Assembly: GCA_025057595.1 (NCBI GenBank)
Contig: JANXBK010000010.1
Span: forward strand, 1-54,605
Length of the DNA: 54,605 nt
Origin: Thermodesulfovibrio sp.
GTDB lineage: Bacteria; Nitrospirota; Thermodesulfovibrionia; Thermodesulfovibrionales; Thermodesulfovibrionaceae
Reading direction: 5' to 3'
Part shown: positions 26,902 through 34,976 of the stretch, in pieces
Numbering within the stretch: the stretch's first letter is position 1
Layout of the letters: each line of letters starts with the position of its first letter
Made by a program: the position numbers and the translations under genes
The notes under the pieces: model-generated
Told to the model about the DNA's origin: nothing
The model's database searches: none
The model's input: only the letters and a program-made list of their open reading frames with translations

Positions 26902-27237
26902 ATGAAGAGAGTTTTAGTTGCTTTTTTACTTATGGGATTAATTCTTTCAGCAGGAGCAGTGTTTGCTGCTGAGCCATCTACTGAGGCTGCAAAACTCAAC
27001 TACTATGGGTTTGCCAGCTTAGGTGCTCTTGTTGGAATAGGACTTGCAGCAGGTGGTGGAGGAATTGGAATGGGTCATGGATTAAGAGGAATTATGGAAG
27101 GCTCTGCAAGAAATCCAGCTGTATCTGGTAAGTTATTAACAACTTTCATCATTGGTTTGGCATTGATTGAAACATTAGTTATTTATACTCTTGTTATAGT
27201 TCTTATCACATACTATGCAAATCCTTTTGTGAAGTAA
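26902..27237 (+). CDS. atpE: ATP synthase F0 subunit c
   Basis: Rotor-ring subunit of 111 residues, longer than the usual 75-90 because of an N-terminal signal-peptide-like segment (MKRVLVAFLLMGLILSAGAV, ending FAAEP). The two-helix hairpin follows: GAL...GIGLAAGGGGIGMGHGLRG, then polar loop EGSARNP, then helix 2 with the ion-binding Glu in GLALIETLVIYTL (near 90). The Gln and Ser of Na+-binding rings are not apparent, so protons are the likely ion. Strong GGAGGTG upstream. Confidence 0.94.
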   Translation: MKRVLVAFLLMGLILSAGAVFAAEPSTEAAKLNYYGFASLGALVGIGLAAGGGGIGMGHGLRGIMEGSARNPAVSGKLLTTFIIGLALIETLVIYTLVIVLITYYANPFVK

Positions 27238-27246
27238 TTTTTCCTA

Positions 27247-27276
27247 AAGGGGAAGCTTTTAGCTTCCCCTTGTTTT
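27247..27276 (+). terminator. intrinsic terminator after atpE
   Basis: AAGGGGAAGC (27247-27256), loop TTTTA, GCTTCCCCTT (27262-27271), then GTTTT. A 10-bp perfect stem. It also lies at the end of the convergent minus-strand gene. Confidence 0.85.
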
Positions 27277-27280
27277 AATT

Positions 27281-27952
27281 TTATAGATAATGGGGAGAGT
27301 AATTGATTATTTTTGCTTTTTCGCCTTCATTAAGAATTTCTAACATTGCAGTTAGGGATTTTAAATGAAAAATATTAAACTCCTCTGAATTTTTTAGTTC
27401 TCCTCTGTTAAAGGCAGACAGAAAGATAAATGATTTATATATTCTTTTTGAAGTTTTAAAAGTAAAATTTGATAGAGTTTTTTCAAAAAATCTCTCACTT
27501 AGCTTTCTGACATTTTTATTAATAGTCATTATTTGAAACCAGTAGACTCTGTCAATTATTCTGTCTGCCTTAAGTTCAAAGATCGCATGTTGTAGAGGGT
27601 TTAAATCTCTAATATCGTGATGAAGCTTAGCATCTGCTGCCAAATGGGTTAAAAATCCGTAAGCAAAGGATTTCTCCTCAGGTGTTTTTGCCTCCCGAAA
27701 AAGATTTAATCCTGTAGTCCACGTATGAGGATTTTTGTCCTGGGAGAGGTATTTCTTGCCAATTGCTATATCAGGTATTATATTGCCATATATATAATAT
27801 TCCTTATACGCTCTTATTAACGATAAAACAGATAGAGGAATAAGATGAGACAAAGTTAGTATTTGTTGAGAAAGATATGTATGGGTTAACGGTCCCCAAG
27901 CATAAGATACTTCAGGAGTAAAGACTAAAAGAACTGCTAAAATCCAAAGCAT
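27281..27952 (-). CDS. secreted zinc-dependent phospholipase C-like protein
   Basis: 223-residue protein with an N-terminal signal peptide (about 1-18, cleavage near YA/WG). The mature protein would start WGPLTHTYLSQQI, as in zinc-dependent phospholipase C, where the N-terminal Trp and His bind zinc. Further ligands are plausible in GNIIPDIAIG, NPHTW and YGFLTHLAADAKLHHDI. Function on phospholipids is inferred from family only. Start overlaps the end of pth by one base. Confidence 0.78.
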   Translation of the reverse strand: MLWILAVLLVFTPEVSYAWGPLTHTYLSQQILTLSHLIPLSVLSLIRAYKEYYIYGNIIPDIAIGKKYLSQDKNPHTWTTGLNLFREAKTPEEKSFAYGFLTHLAADAKLHHDIRDLNPLQHAIFELKADRIIDRVYWFQIMTINKNVRKLSERFFEKTLSNFTFKTSKRIYKSFIFLSAFNRGELKNSEEFNIFHLKSLTAMLEILNEGEKAKIINYSPHYL

Positions 27953-28521
27953 TAGCAGTCTCCTCTGTTGTAAATATTCATTGCTTTGGTAATCCCCTCT
28001 TTTAGTATTGTAATAACTGCATCTGAAGCTTTTAAGATTTTTTGTTTTATCAATTCTTTTTGCTCCTCTGAAAATTTAGATAAAACGTAATCAGAGACGT
28101 CACCTCTTTCTGGTTTTCCAATACCTACTTTAATTCGTATAAAATCTTTCGTTCCTAAATATTCAATAATTGATTGAATACCTCTGTGTCCACCAGAGGA
28201 ACCATTTCTTTTAATCTTGATTTTTCCTACAGGTAAATCAAGATCATCATGAATAACAATAAGAGAATCTGGCAGATTTTTTAAGATTTTCTCATCTGCC
28301 AATTTCTTCAATGCTTTTCCACTTAGATTCATATAGGTGGAAGGCTTTATAAGAGTGATTATTCTATTTTCTATTCCTCCTACTGCTATTAAATAATCAT
28401 CTTCCTTTCTAAACTGCAATCTGTATCTCTTTGCTAACTCATCTACTACCATAAAACCCACATTATGTCGTGTGTTTTTGTATTTTTTGCCCGGATTTCC
28501 TAATCCTGCAATTAATATCAT
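27952..28521 (-). CDS. pth: peptidyl-tRNA hydrolase
   Basis: Releases tRNA from prematurely dissociated peptidyl-tRNA. 189 residues. Substrate and catalytic residues are in GLGNPGKKYKNTRHNVGFMV (Asn and His) and HDDLDLPVGKIKIKRNGSSG (Asp), with GHRGIQSIIEYLGT after it. Follows rplY by eight bases, the common prs-rplY-pth order. Confidence 0.96.
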   Translation of the reverse strand: MILIAGLGNPGKKYKNTRHNVGFMVVDELAKRYRLQFRKEDDYLIAVGGIENRIITLIKPSTYMNLSGKALKKLADEKILKNLPDSLIVIHDDLDLPVGKIKIKRNGSSGGHRGIQSIIEYLGTKDFIRIKVGIGKPERGDVSDYVLSKFSEEQKELIKQKILKASDAVITILKEGITKAMNIYNRGDC

Positions 28522-28529
28522 TCAAGTAG

Positions 28530-29168
28530 TTATTCCTCCTCTTCCTCTTTAGCCTTTTTACCTTTCTTTATTACCTCAGGCTCTACCATTTCTTCTACTG
28601 GTTTTATCTCGGCTTCTTCGGCTTCAACTGTAACTGTTGCTAAAACCTCGTCTGGATCCGATAAAACTTTTATTCCCTCTTCAAACTTAATATCTCTTAA
28701 ATGAATAGAGTCTCCAATTTCAAGTTGAGAAACATCAACTTCTATATGACCTGGAATTTTTTCTGGTATTGCTTCTATTTCAATCTCTGAGATACCATGC
28801 TGAAGCACACCTCCCTGTTTTACTCCGATAGCCTCTCCTGTAAGTACAACAGGAACTGTGACTCTGATTTTTTCAGTAGCACTTACTTCCATAAAATCAA
28901 CATGAAGAAGCTGACCGCTTACAGGATCAACTTGATAGTCTTTAAGTATTACTTGTTTTTCTTCATTAGGAAGTTTCAGTGTAACAAAAATTTTCTCTTT
29001 TGTTGCAATGTTCATAAACCGTAGAAGATGCCTTGTCTGTATTTGTATAGGTAAAGATTTACCATCTTTATAGACTATGCAGGGAATAATCCCTTTTTTA
29101 CGCAACTGTCTTGCAGCTCCTTTTCCTAATTTAAATCTTGGTTCAACCTCTAACACATATTTTTGCAT
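28530..29168 (-). CDS. rplY: 50S ribosomal protein L25/general stress protein Ctc
   Basis: 5S-rRNA-binding protein of the long CTC type, 212 residues: the L25 domain (about 1-92, with RKKGIIPCIVYKDGKS) followed by the beta-rich TL5/CTC domain (VDFMEVSATEKIRVTVPVVL, GGVLQHGISEIEIEAIPEKI). It ends in an acidic, lysine-mixed tail. Shine-Dalgarno AAAGGAGG before the start. Confidence 0.95.
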   Translation of the reverse strand: MQKYVLEVEPRFKLGKGAARQLRKKGIIPCIVYKDGKSLPIQIQTRHLLRFMNIATKEKIFVTLKLPNEEKQVILKDYQVDPVSGQLLHVDFMEVSATEKIRVTVPVVLTGEAIGVKQGGVLQHGISEIEIEAIPEKIPGHIEVDVSQLEIGDSIHLRDIKFEEGIKVLSDPDEVLATVTVEAEEAEIKPVEEMVEPEVIKKGKKAKEEEEE

Positions 29169-29183
29169 TATCTTAACCTCCTT

Positions 29184-30134
29184 TTAAACAAATAGTGAGC
29201 TAATTGATGTTTCTTCATGGATTCTTTTTATTGCCTCACCTAACAGATGAGCGACAGTAAGAACTTCTATAATTGGACAACGCTCCTTTTTATCACCTAT
29301 TGGAATTGTATCTGTAACGATTAATTTTTCTAAAAATGAGTTATTAAGTTTTTCAATCGCACCTCCAGAAAGCACTGCATGTGTACAGGCAGCAAAAACT
29401 CTACGAGCTCCCTTATCCTTGAGCGCTTCAGCTGCTTGAACTACTGTTCCTGCTGTATCAATCATATCATCTATAATGAGAGCATCTTTGTCTTTTACAT
29501 CACCAATAACATGCATAATTTTAGATACATTAGGAGCATCTCTTCTTTTATCAATTATTGCCAGTGGTGCATTGATCTTTTTAGCAAAAGCTCTTGCCCT
29601 TTCAACTCCTCCAGCATCGGGAGAAACAACTATGATATTATTTAAAAGATCATTTTTCCTTAAGTAATCTAAGATTACTGGAGCAGCATAAAGATGATCT
29701 ACAGGTATATCAAAAAATCCTTGGATTTGACCTGCATGTAAATCAATTGAAAGCACTCTGTTTGCACCTGCTATGGTAATCAGATTAGCTACTAGTTTTG
29801 CTGAAATTGGAACTCTTGGTTGAGCTTTTCTGTCTTGACGGGCGTAGCCGTAGTAGGGAATAACTGCTGTAATTCTTCTGGCAGAGGCTCTTTTAAGCGC
29901 ATCAATTATTAAAAGAAGTTCCATAATATTGTCATTCACTGGAGTACAGGTTGACTGAATAACAAAGGCGTCAGAACCTCTGACATTTTCTTTGATCTGA
30001 ATCATTATTTCTCCATCGCTAAAGGTACTTACTGTGGCTTCAGTTAAGGGGATTTTTAAATACTCACTGACTTTTTTTGCAAGCTCTCGATTTGAGTTTC
30101 CGGTAATTAACTTAATTCCATCTGGCATACTCAA
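29184..30134 (-). CDS. prs: ribose-phosphate pyrophosphokinase
   Basis: Makes PRPP for nucleotides, histidine and tryptophan. 316 residues. Signatures are [60 protein letters not shown] and the PRPP loop [17 protein letters not shown]. Supplies the substrate for HisG, also in this window. Starts about 40 bases after the tRNA-Gln gene. Confidence 0.96.
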   Translation of the reverse strand: MSMPDGIKLITGNSNRELAKKVSEYLKIPLTEATVSTFSDGEIMIQIKENVRGSDAFVIQSTCTPVNDNIMELLLIIDALKRASARRITAVIPYYGYARQDRKAQPRVPISAKLVANLITIAGANRVLSIDLHAGQIQGFFDIPVDHLYAAPVILDYLRKNDLLNNIIVVSPDAGGVERARAFAKKINAPLAIIDKRRDAPNVSKIMHVIGDVKDKDALIIDDMIDTAGTVVQAAEALKDKGARRVFAACTHAVLSGGAIEKLNNSFLEKLIVTDTIPIGDKKERCPIIEVLTVAHLLGEAIKRIHEETSISSLFV

Positions 30135-30142
30135 CTCCTGAA

Positions 30143-30168
30143 ATAAAAATTACCCTCCGGCGGAGGGT
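30143..30168 (-). terminator. hairpin between tRNA-Gln and prs
   Basis: ACCCTCC (30152-30158) pairs with GGAGGGT (30162-30168), loop GGC. On the minus strand it is followed by AATTTTTATTT. It can end the tRNA-Gln transcript, or partly reduce read-through into prs. Confidence 0.65.
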
Positions 30169-30174
30169 TTACTA

Positions 30175-30246
30175 CTGGGGAGGCAGGATTCGAACCTGCG
30201 AATGGCGGATCCAAAATCCGCTGCCTTGCCGCTTGGCGACTCCCCA
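30175..30246 (-). tRNA. tRNA-Gln (anticodon TTG)
   Basis: Acceptor TGGGGAG/CTCCCCA, anticodon stem GCGGA/TCCGC with loop TTTTGGA (anticodon TTG), T arm GCAGG TTCGAAT CCTGC, discriminator G. CCA is not encoded. The 5' end lies two bases after the ispE stop, so it is almost certainly processed from the ispE transcript. A tRNA-Gln between ispE and prs is a known arrangement in several phyla. Confidence 0.95.
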
Positions 30247-30247
30247 A

Positions 30248-31099
30248 CTATGAAGTAAGTGTATGTACAACTCTACACCAATATTTTCCTTTAAATGCTG
30301 TAGCGGCTACTTTAGCCTTTTCATCATCTTCGAAAACTCCAAATACAGCTGAGCCACTTCCACTCATTAAACTTAATATTGCACCAGCTTTTATAAGTTT
30401 TTTCTTTATTTCTTCCACTTCAGGAAAACTGTTTAGTAAAATCTTTTCAAAATCATTCCAAATTTTAATTTTCTCTATTTTCCCCTCACAAAGATTTTTA
30501 TATAACTGCCAAATACTATTATTTATTTTTTCATATTTTTCTGTCAAATCCTCTTTTAATCTTAAGGATTCATAGGCAAATTTTGTTGAGATACCGAAAG
30601 AGGGTTTTACAACTAATAGGGTATAAACTTTTTCTATCTGTAAAGGTTTTACGATATCGCCCTTGCCTTCCACTAAAGCAATTGGAAGATGAAAGAAAAA
30701 AGGTACATCACTACCAACTGATATTGCAATTTCTTTTAATTTTTCTAAGCTTAAGTTTAAATTCCAGAATTTATTGAGAGCCTTTAAAGTTACAGCTGCA
30801 TTTGAGCTTCCACCTCCAAGTCCTGAAGCTGTTGGAATTTCCTTTTCTATTTTTATTAATACACCATCTTCTACTTTGCAGTGGTCCTTCAGAGTTTTTG
30901 CAGCCCAATATACAATATTTTCCTCTTTACTTATTGGAAGATTTATCTTTACTTCAAGTTTATCGTAAGGCTCAAAGGTTATAGTATCATGCAAATCAAT
31001 TGCATGAATTAGTGAAAGGATATCGTGGTAGCCATCATCTCTCTTTTTTAAAACAGATAAAGCCCAATTAATTTTTGCAAAGGATTTATAAGTAAGCAT
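30248..31099 (-). CDS. ispE: 4-diphosphocytidyl-2-C-methyl-D-erythritol kinase
   Basis: GHMP kinase of the MEP isoprenoid pathway, 283 residues. KINWALSVLKKRDDGYHDI at the N-terminus, the ATP loop PTASGLGGGSSNAAVTLKAL, GSDVPFF, and the C-terminal LMSGSGSAVFGVF are all standard. Start overlaps the TPR gene stop by one base. Other MEP genes are not in the window. Confidence 0.96.
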   Translation of the reverse strand: MLTYKSFAKINWALSVLKKRDDGYHDILSLIHAIDLHDTITFEPYDKLEVKINLPISKEENIVYWAAKTLKDHCKVEDGVLIKIEKEIPTASGLGGGSSNAAVTLKALNKFWNLNLSLEKLKEIAISVGSDVPFFFHLPIALVEGKGDIVKPLQIEKVYTLLVVKPSFGISTKFAYESLRLKEDLTEKYEKINNSIWQLYKNLCEGKIEKIKIWNDFEKILLNSFPEVEEIKKKLIKAGAILSLMSGSGSAVFGVFEDDEKAKVAATAFKGKYWCRVVHTLTS

Positions 31100-32764
31100 T
31101 AATTCCTGATAAAGTTTTTGACTTCTTGAATCTTTTTTTCTAATCTTTCTTTAATTCCTTCCTCTTTCTCATGAAACTTTAAAGCCTCTTGCCATGCCTC
31201 TAAAGCTTCTTTATATTTTTTAAGCTCTTTATATACATCGCCAAGATGTTCAAGGATGACAGGCTCATCCTTTACATATTTGATAGCTTCAAGAAGATAG
31301 TAAAGAGCTTTGTCTTTGTCTCCGAGTTTGAACCAAACCCAACCAAGGCTGTCAAGATAGTAACCATTTTGTGGTTTAAGTTTTACAGCCTTTTCAATTA
31401 AAACTAAAGCCTCATTAAGATTTATGTCTCTGTCTGCGTAGCTGTAACCAAGATAGTTTAATGCTTCAGCATGATCTGGATTTAGAGATATAACCTTTTT
31501 CATAAATTTCTCTGTTTGATGAAATTCTCCGAGTTTGTCAAATACTACACCTGCAATAAAGTTTACATCAAGATTATCAGGGAAGACACTAAGAGCCTTC
31601 TCAATATAAGTTTTTGCAAGCTTATAGTTTTTTAGATCTATAGCTACTTCAGTAGCATAAATATAGACTTCTGGAATGTCTGGTGCAAACTCTAATACTT
31701 CGTCGTATATATTTAATGCTTCTGTTAATCTCTTTTGTTTAGTATATACCAATGCAAGATTTAAAAAAGCATTTACCTGTTTAGGATTAAGAGAAATAAT
31801 TTTTTTAAGCAATCCTTCTGCTTCCGAGTATTTTCCTGTATCTATATAAATTAAAGAAAGATAATACATAAATTGTTGGTTATCAGGATGTTTTGAAAGA
31901 AGATATTGAAGCTCTTCTGTAGCTTTTTCATATTGCTTTGTTTGAAGATAAAGTAAAGCAAGCTTTTCTCGAATCTCTTCAACCGAGGATTTTTGCTTTT
32001 TGAGAGCCTCAAGTTCTGTTATAGCCTCTTTATAATGTTTATGGGATAGATAAAGATTTATAAGTCTTTCTCTTACAAAAATATTTTCAGGGTTTAATTG
32101 AAGAGCTTTTTTTAAGTATTCTACAGCCTCCTTAAAGTTGCCTCTGATTTCTTCTATAATCGCAAGATTAGCATATGCTGACTCATAGTTTGGATTTATA
32201 TCAAGAATTTTTTTAAAGGTTTCCTCTGCAGCTTTAAAATCTTTTTTTTCAAGATAGACAATTCCTGTAAAGTGTAAAGCCATAAGATTGTCAGGATCTT
32301 CCTCAAGAATCTCTTTAAATGTTTGAAGTGCTTTGTCAAGCTTTGAAGAGATAATATAAAGATTTCCTATTTTTGTTAGAATTTCAATTCTATTTGTAGT
32401 TTTTTCTAAAATTTTTTCATACAACTCAATAGCTTGCTCGATTTTTTTCTCTTTAATATAAACTGATGCTAAAATCTTTAATCCCTCTAAATTATCAGGT
32501 TCTTTTTTAAGCGCTTCATCTAAATACTTTTTTGTGCTTTCTATATCATTTAGTTTTAAATAAGTATCTGCTAACACTATCTTAAGAAAGACAGAAGAAG
32601 GGTCTTTTTTTAATGCCTTTTCAAAGTGTGATATTGCTGTATTTAAATCATTATTTATACTTGAATAATATCCTAAGATAAATTCAAAGTAAGCTTCTTC
32701 CTCATTAGCCAAGCTTTTAGAAGACAGTGTTAATACTGTTAGAAAAATAAAAAAACAATATATT
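31099..32764 (-). CDS. secreted or membrane-anchored TPR-repeat protein
   Basis: 558-residue protein (start codon at 32775; most of the chain is repeats). An N-terminal signal or anchor segment covers about 1-23 (LLIYCFFIFLTVLTLSSKSL). From about residue 27 there are roughly 15 tetratricopeptide repeats to the C-terminus, visible as recurring Leu, Gly/Ala, Tyr, Ala and Pro positions (for example ALHFTGIVYLEKKDFKAAEE). Likely a periplasmic scaffold for protein contacts. First gene of the ispE transcript; TGC-CATAAT lies five bases before the ATG. No specific partner can be named. Coordinates of this entry stop just short of the start; the full frame is 31099-32775. Confidence 0.85.
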
Positions 32765-32775
32765 AATAAGCGCAT

Positions 32776-32789
32776 AAGTTATTATGGCA
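32776..32789 (-). promoter_or_regulatory. extended -10 element of the TPR gene
   Basis: TGC-CATAAT on the minus strand (32789-32781), then five bases, then the ATG at 32775. No Shine-Dalgarno sequence. It lies just downstream of the terminator of the small peptide unit, so the two units are separate. Confidence 0.55.
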
Positions 32790-32804
32790 TATTTACTTAA
32801 ACTT

Positions 32805-32829
32805 AAAAAAGGGGAGGATTATCCTCCCC
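32805..32829 (-). terminator. intrinsic terminator of the Cys-rich peptide unit
   Basis: GGGGAGGA (32811-32818), loop TTA, TCCTCCCC (32822-32829) followed on the minus strand by a six-base T-run (32810-32805). A textbook terminator directly after the 19-codon gene. Confidence 0.88.
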
Positions 32830-32836
32830 AATAGTT

Positions 32837-32896
32837 TTAACAAGAGCCTTTACACTTGCAGGTAGGCATCGATTTTGAAGAAAGCTTCTTAATCAT
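32837..32896 (-). CDS. 19-residue Cys-rich peptide MIKKLSSKSMPTCKCKGSC
   Basis: Short open frame with a strong ribosome binding site (AGGGAGGTG, about six bases before the ATG). It has its own terminator eight bases downstream and a structured leader upstream. The peptide is basic, with three Cys in the last seven residues (TCKCKGSC) and no hydrophobic segment. I do not recognise it. It could be a modified-peptide precursor, a small metal-binding peptide, or a regulatory leader peptide sensing Cys-tRNA. No maturase or transporter gene lies beside it. Translation is judged likely from the site and terminator, not from a known family. Confidence 0.6.
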   Translation of the reverse strand: MIKKLSSKSMPTCKCKGSC

Positions 32897-32905
32897 AATA
32901 ACACC

Positions 32906-32961
32906 TCCCTTTCATAGGGATTCAAGCCTCTTCATGAGGCTTTCTTAGAGCTTCATGCTCT
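32906..32961 (-). promoter_or_regulatory. leader with three tandem AUGAA-loop hairpins
   Basis: On the minus-strand transcript in order: AGAGC-ATGAA-GCTCT (32961-32947), AAGCCTC-ATGAA-GAGGCTT (32942-32924) and TCCCT-ATGAA-AGGGA (32920-32906). Stems are 5, 7 and 5 bp with different sequences, loops are identical, and spacers are 4 and 3 bases. The right arm of the third stem is part of the AGGGAGG ribosome binding site, so folding would hide it. Different stems with one fixed loop indicate selection on an RNA structure recognised through its loop. Confidence 0.7.
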
Positions 32962-32965
32962 CTTA

Positions 32966-32971
32966 ATTATA
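32966..32971 (-). promoter_or_regulatory. extended -10 promoter of the Cys-rich peptide unit
   Basis: TGA-TATAAT on the minus strand. Initiation about seven bases downstream would fall at the first base or so of the first hairpin, so nearly the whole leader is the three stem-loops. No convincing -35 element was seen. It is divergent from the radA promoter region. Confidence 0.6.
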
Positions 32972-33016
32972 TCAAATTTTTTGTAAAATTGTATAAAAAT
33001 AAATTATTATTAACTC

Positions 33017-34366
33017 ATGAAAGAAAAGCTTAAAAGAGTTTTTCAATGCCAAAGCTGTGGATATATTTCAGCAAAGTGGATAGGACGCTGTCCAGATTGT
33101 GGTTCATGGGGTAGTTTTGTAGAGGAGCTACAGAGGAGTTCAAAAAAGTTTAGGAGCATGGAAGCAGTAACTCCAATTTCTCTTAAATCAGTAGAAATAT
33201 CAGCTTTTGATAGATTATCAACTGGCATAGGTGAGTTTGATAGAGTTCTTGGAGGAGGAGTTGTTAAAGGCTCTTTGGTCTTGATTGGTGGAGACCCAGG
33301 TATAGGAAAATCAACTCTGCTACTTCAGGCTTCTCAAAATCTTTCAAAAAGATATGGAAAGGTTCTTTATGTTTCAGCAGAGGAGTCTTTGGCTCAAATA
33401 AAACTTAGAGCTGAAAGATTAGGAGTAGACTCGGAAAATATCTTTTTGCTTAGTGAAACACTTATTGAAAAAGTTATAAATTTTGCCTCAGAAGATGATT
33501 TTATCGCAGTAGTTATTGATTCAATCCAAACAGTATACACTGAAGATGCTTTATCAGCTCCTGGCTCAGTAACTCAGATAAGAGAGTCAGCGATGAAGCT
33601 AATGAATTTTGCAAAATCAAAGGGTATTGCGGTTTTTTTAGTAGGACATGTAACAAAGGAGGGAGCAATAGCTGGACCAAGAGTTCTTGAGCATATTGTT
33701 GATACAGTGCTTTATTTTGAGGGAGAAAGAGGTCATATATACAGAATTTTAAGAAGTGTTAAAAACAGATTTGGTCCTTCAAACGAGATCGGAGTATTTG
33801 AGATGACAACTACTGGACTTAATGAAGTTGAAAATCCCTCTTTACTGTTTCTTTCAGAGTACGGTTTACAAAGTGGAGCTGCCGTTACTGCAACAGTGGA
33901 AGGCACAAGAGCAATTCTTACTGAGATTCAGGCTCTTGTTACACCCTCAAGTTTTGGAATTCCAAGAAGAAATTTTATAGGAGTTGACTATCAAAGAGTA
34001 AATCTTCTTATAGCAGTTTTAGAAAAAAGAGGCAGGATTAATCTCTCAGCAGCAGATATATTTGTAAATGTTGTTGGAGGACTAAAGATTACTGAGCCTT
34101 CTTCAGATCTTGCTATAATTTCCGCGATTACTTCTTCTTTTAAAGAAATACCTTTAGCTAAAGAATTAGTTATTTTTGGTGAAGTTGGTTTAAGTGGAGA
34201 GATAAGAGCTGTTTGTCAAGTAGAGTTAAGGCTTAGGGAAGCATCAAGAATTGGTATGAAGGAGGCAATAATTCCTTTCAGTAATCTTGAAAGACTTAAG
34301 GAAAGATTTGATTTAAAAATTAAAGGAGTAAAATCGATAAATGAGGTTATTGAAACTATTATTTAG
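33017..34366 (+). CDS. radA: DNA repair protein RadA
   Basis: RecA-like branch-migration ATPase, 449 residues. N-terminal zinc finger CQSCGYISAKWIGRCPDCGS (Cys11, 14, 25, 28), Walker A GGDPGIGKSTLL near 94, the RadA motif KNRFGPSNEIGVFEM, and a C-terminal Lon-protease-like domain (LNLSAADIFVNVVGGLKI-type segment; GEVGLSGEIRAVCQ). A possible -10 TATTAT (33005-33010) lies six bases before the ATG, with TTGTAA 18 bases upstream of it. Overlaps the next gene by 26 bases. Confidence 0.95.
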   Translation: MKEKLKRVFQCQSCGYISAKWIGRCPDCGSWGSFVEELQRSSKKFRSMEAVTPISLKSVEISAFDRLSTGIGEFDRVLGGGVVKGSLVLIGGDPGIGKSTLLLQASQNLSKRYGKVLYVSAEESLAQIKLRAERLGVDSENIFLLSETLIEKVINFASEDDFIAVVIDSIQTVYTEDALSAPGSVTQIRESAMKLMNFAKSKGIAVFLVGHVTKEGAIAGPRVLEHIVDTVLYFEGERGHIYRILRSVKNRFGPSNEIGVFEMTTTGLNEVENPSLLFLSEYGLQSGAAVTATVEGTRAILTEIQALVTPSSFGIPRRNFIGVDYQRVNLLIAVLEKRGRINLSAADIFVNVVGGLKITEPSSDLAIISAITSSFKEIPLAKELVIFGEVGLSGEIRAVCQVELRLREASRIGMKEAIIPFSNLERLKERFDLKIKGVKSINEVIETII

Positions 34367-34976
34367 CTTTGTATTATTTTTTCTTTTCAGCTGTGTATCA
34401 AAAGAGCCTGGAATTTTAAAAAAAGATTTTTACGTAGAAAATATAAATAGCTTTATAAAAAAAATACAAAACTACAACTCAGTTGAAGGCACACTGAATC
34501 TTTTCTACGAAAGTAAAGATGGAGTCCTAATAGATACTGAAGCGTTCCTACGAATAGAAAGCAATAAACTTATTTTGAGAGTTTATTATCTTGGATTTCC
34601 AGCGGGAGAGATTTATGAAGAGGATGGACAAGTAAGCTCTAATGTTTTTATTGAAAAAGACTTTCTTAAGCAAATTGTAACAGGTATAAAAAAAGGATTT
34701 CTTTGGTGGCAGGGAGATTTTTCAATAGAAGAAAATCCAGAAGAGTTTACCCTTAAAGAGACTGACCGAGTGGTGTTTATTCAGAAGGAGGATTTTGTAC
34801 CTGTTAAGCAGATTTTAACTATAGATAGTAAAAATATTCTGATTAATTACGAAAGATATGAGAAGATTCAGACAGAGGAGGGTGAGTTATTTATTATGCC
34901 TGTTAGCATAAAGGTAAACTACAAGAATTTTCTTCTTAAAATTGAAATTGAAAAGATGAAGATACAACGTGGGTAA
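34341..34976 (+). CDS. predicted outer-membrane-type lipoprotein
   Basis: 211 residues with a lipoprotein signal (MRLLKLLFSFVLFFLFSC, lipobox ending at Cys18). The rest is beta-rich and resembles LolA/LolB-like folds or DUF4292-type lipoproteins: INSFIKKIQNYNSVEGTLNL, ILRVYYLGFPAGEIYEEDG, and a C-terminal VNYKNFLLKIEIEKMKI. A role in lipoprotein or lipid handling is possible by fold only. Its position between radA and rsmA gives no clear clue. Overlaps both neighbours. Confidence 0.6.
   Translation: MRLLKLLFSFVLFFLFSCVSKEPGILKKDFYVENINSFIKKIQNYNSVEGTLNLFYESKDGVLIDTEAFLRIESNKLILRVYYLGFPAGEIYEEDGQVSSNVFIEKDFLKQIVTGIKKGFLWWQGDFSIEENPEEFTLKETDRVVFIQKEDFVPVKQILTIDSKNILINYERYEKIQTEEGELFIMPVSIKVNYKNFLLKIEIEKMKIQRG

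Noticed and set aside
32906-32961. Mini-frames starting at the ATG of each AUGAA loop (MKL, MKRLESL, MKGRCYYD)
   Set aside because: None has a Shine-Dalgarno sequence, lengths and frames differ, and the shared ATGAA is fully explained by loop identity. Kept only as a note.
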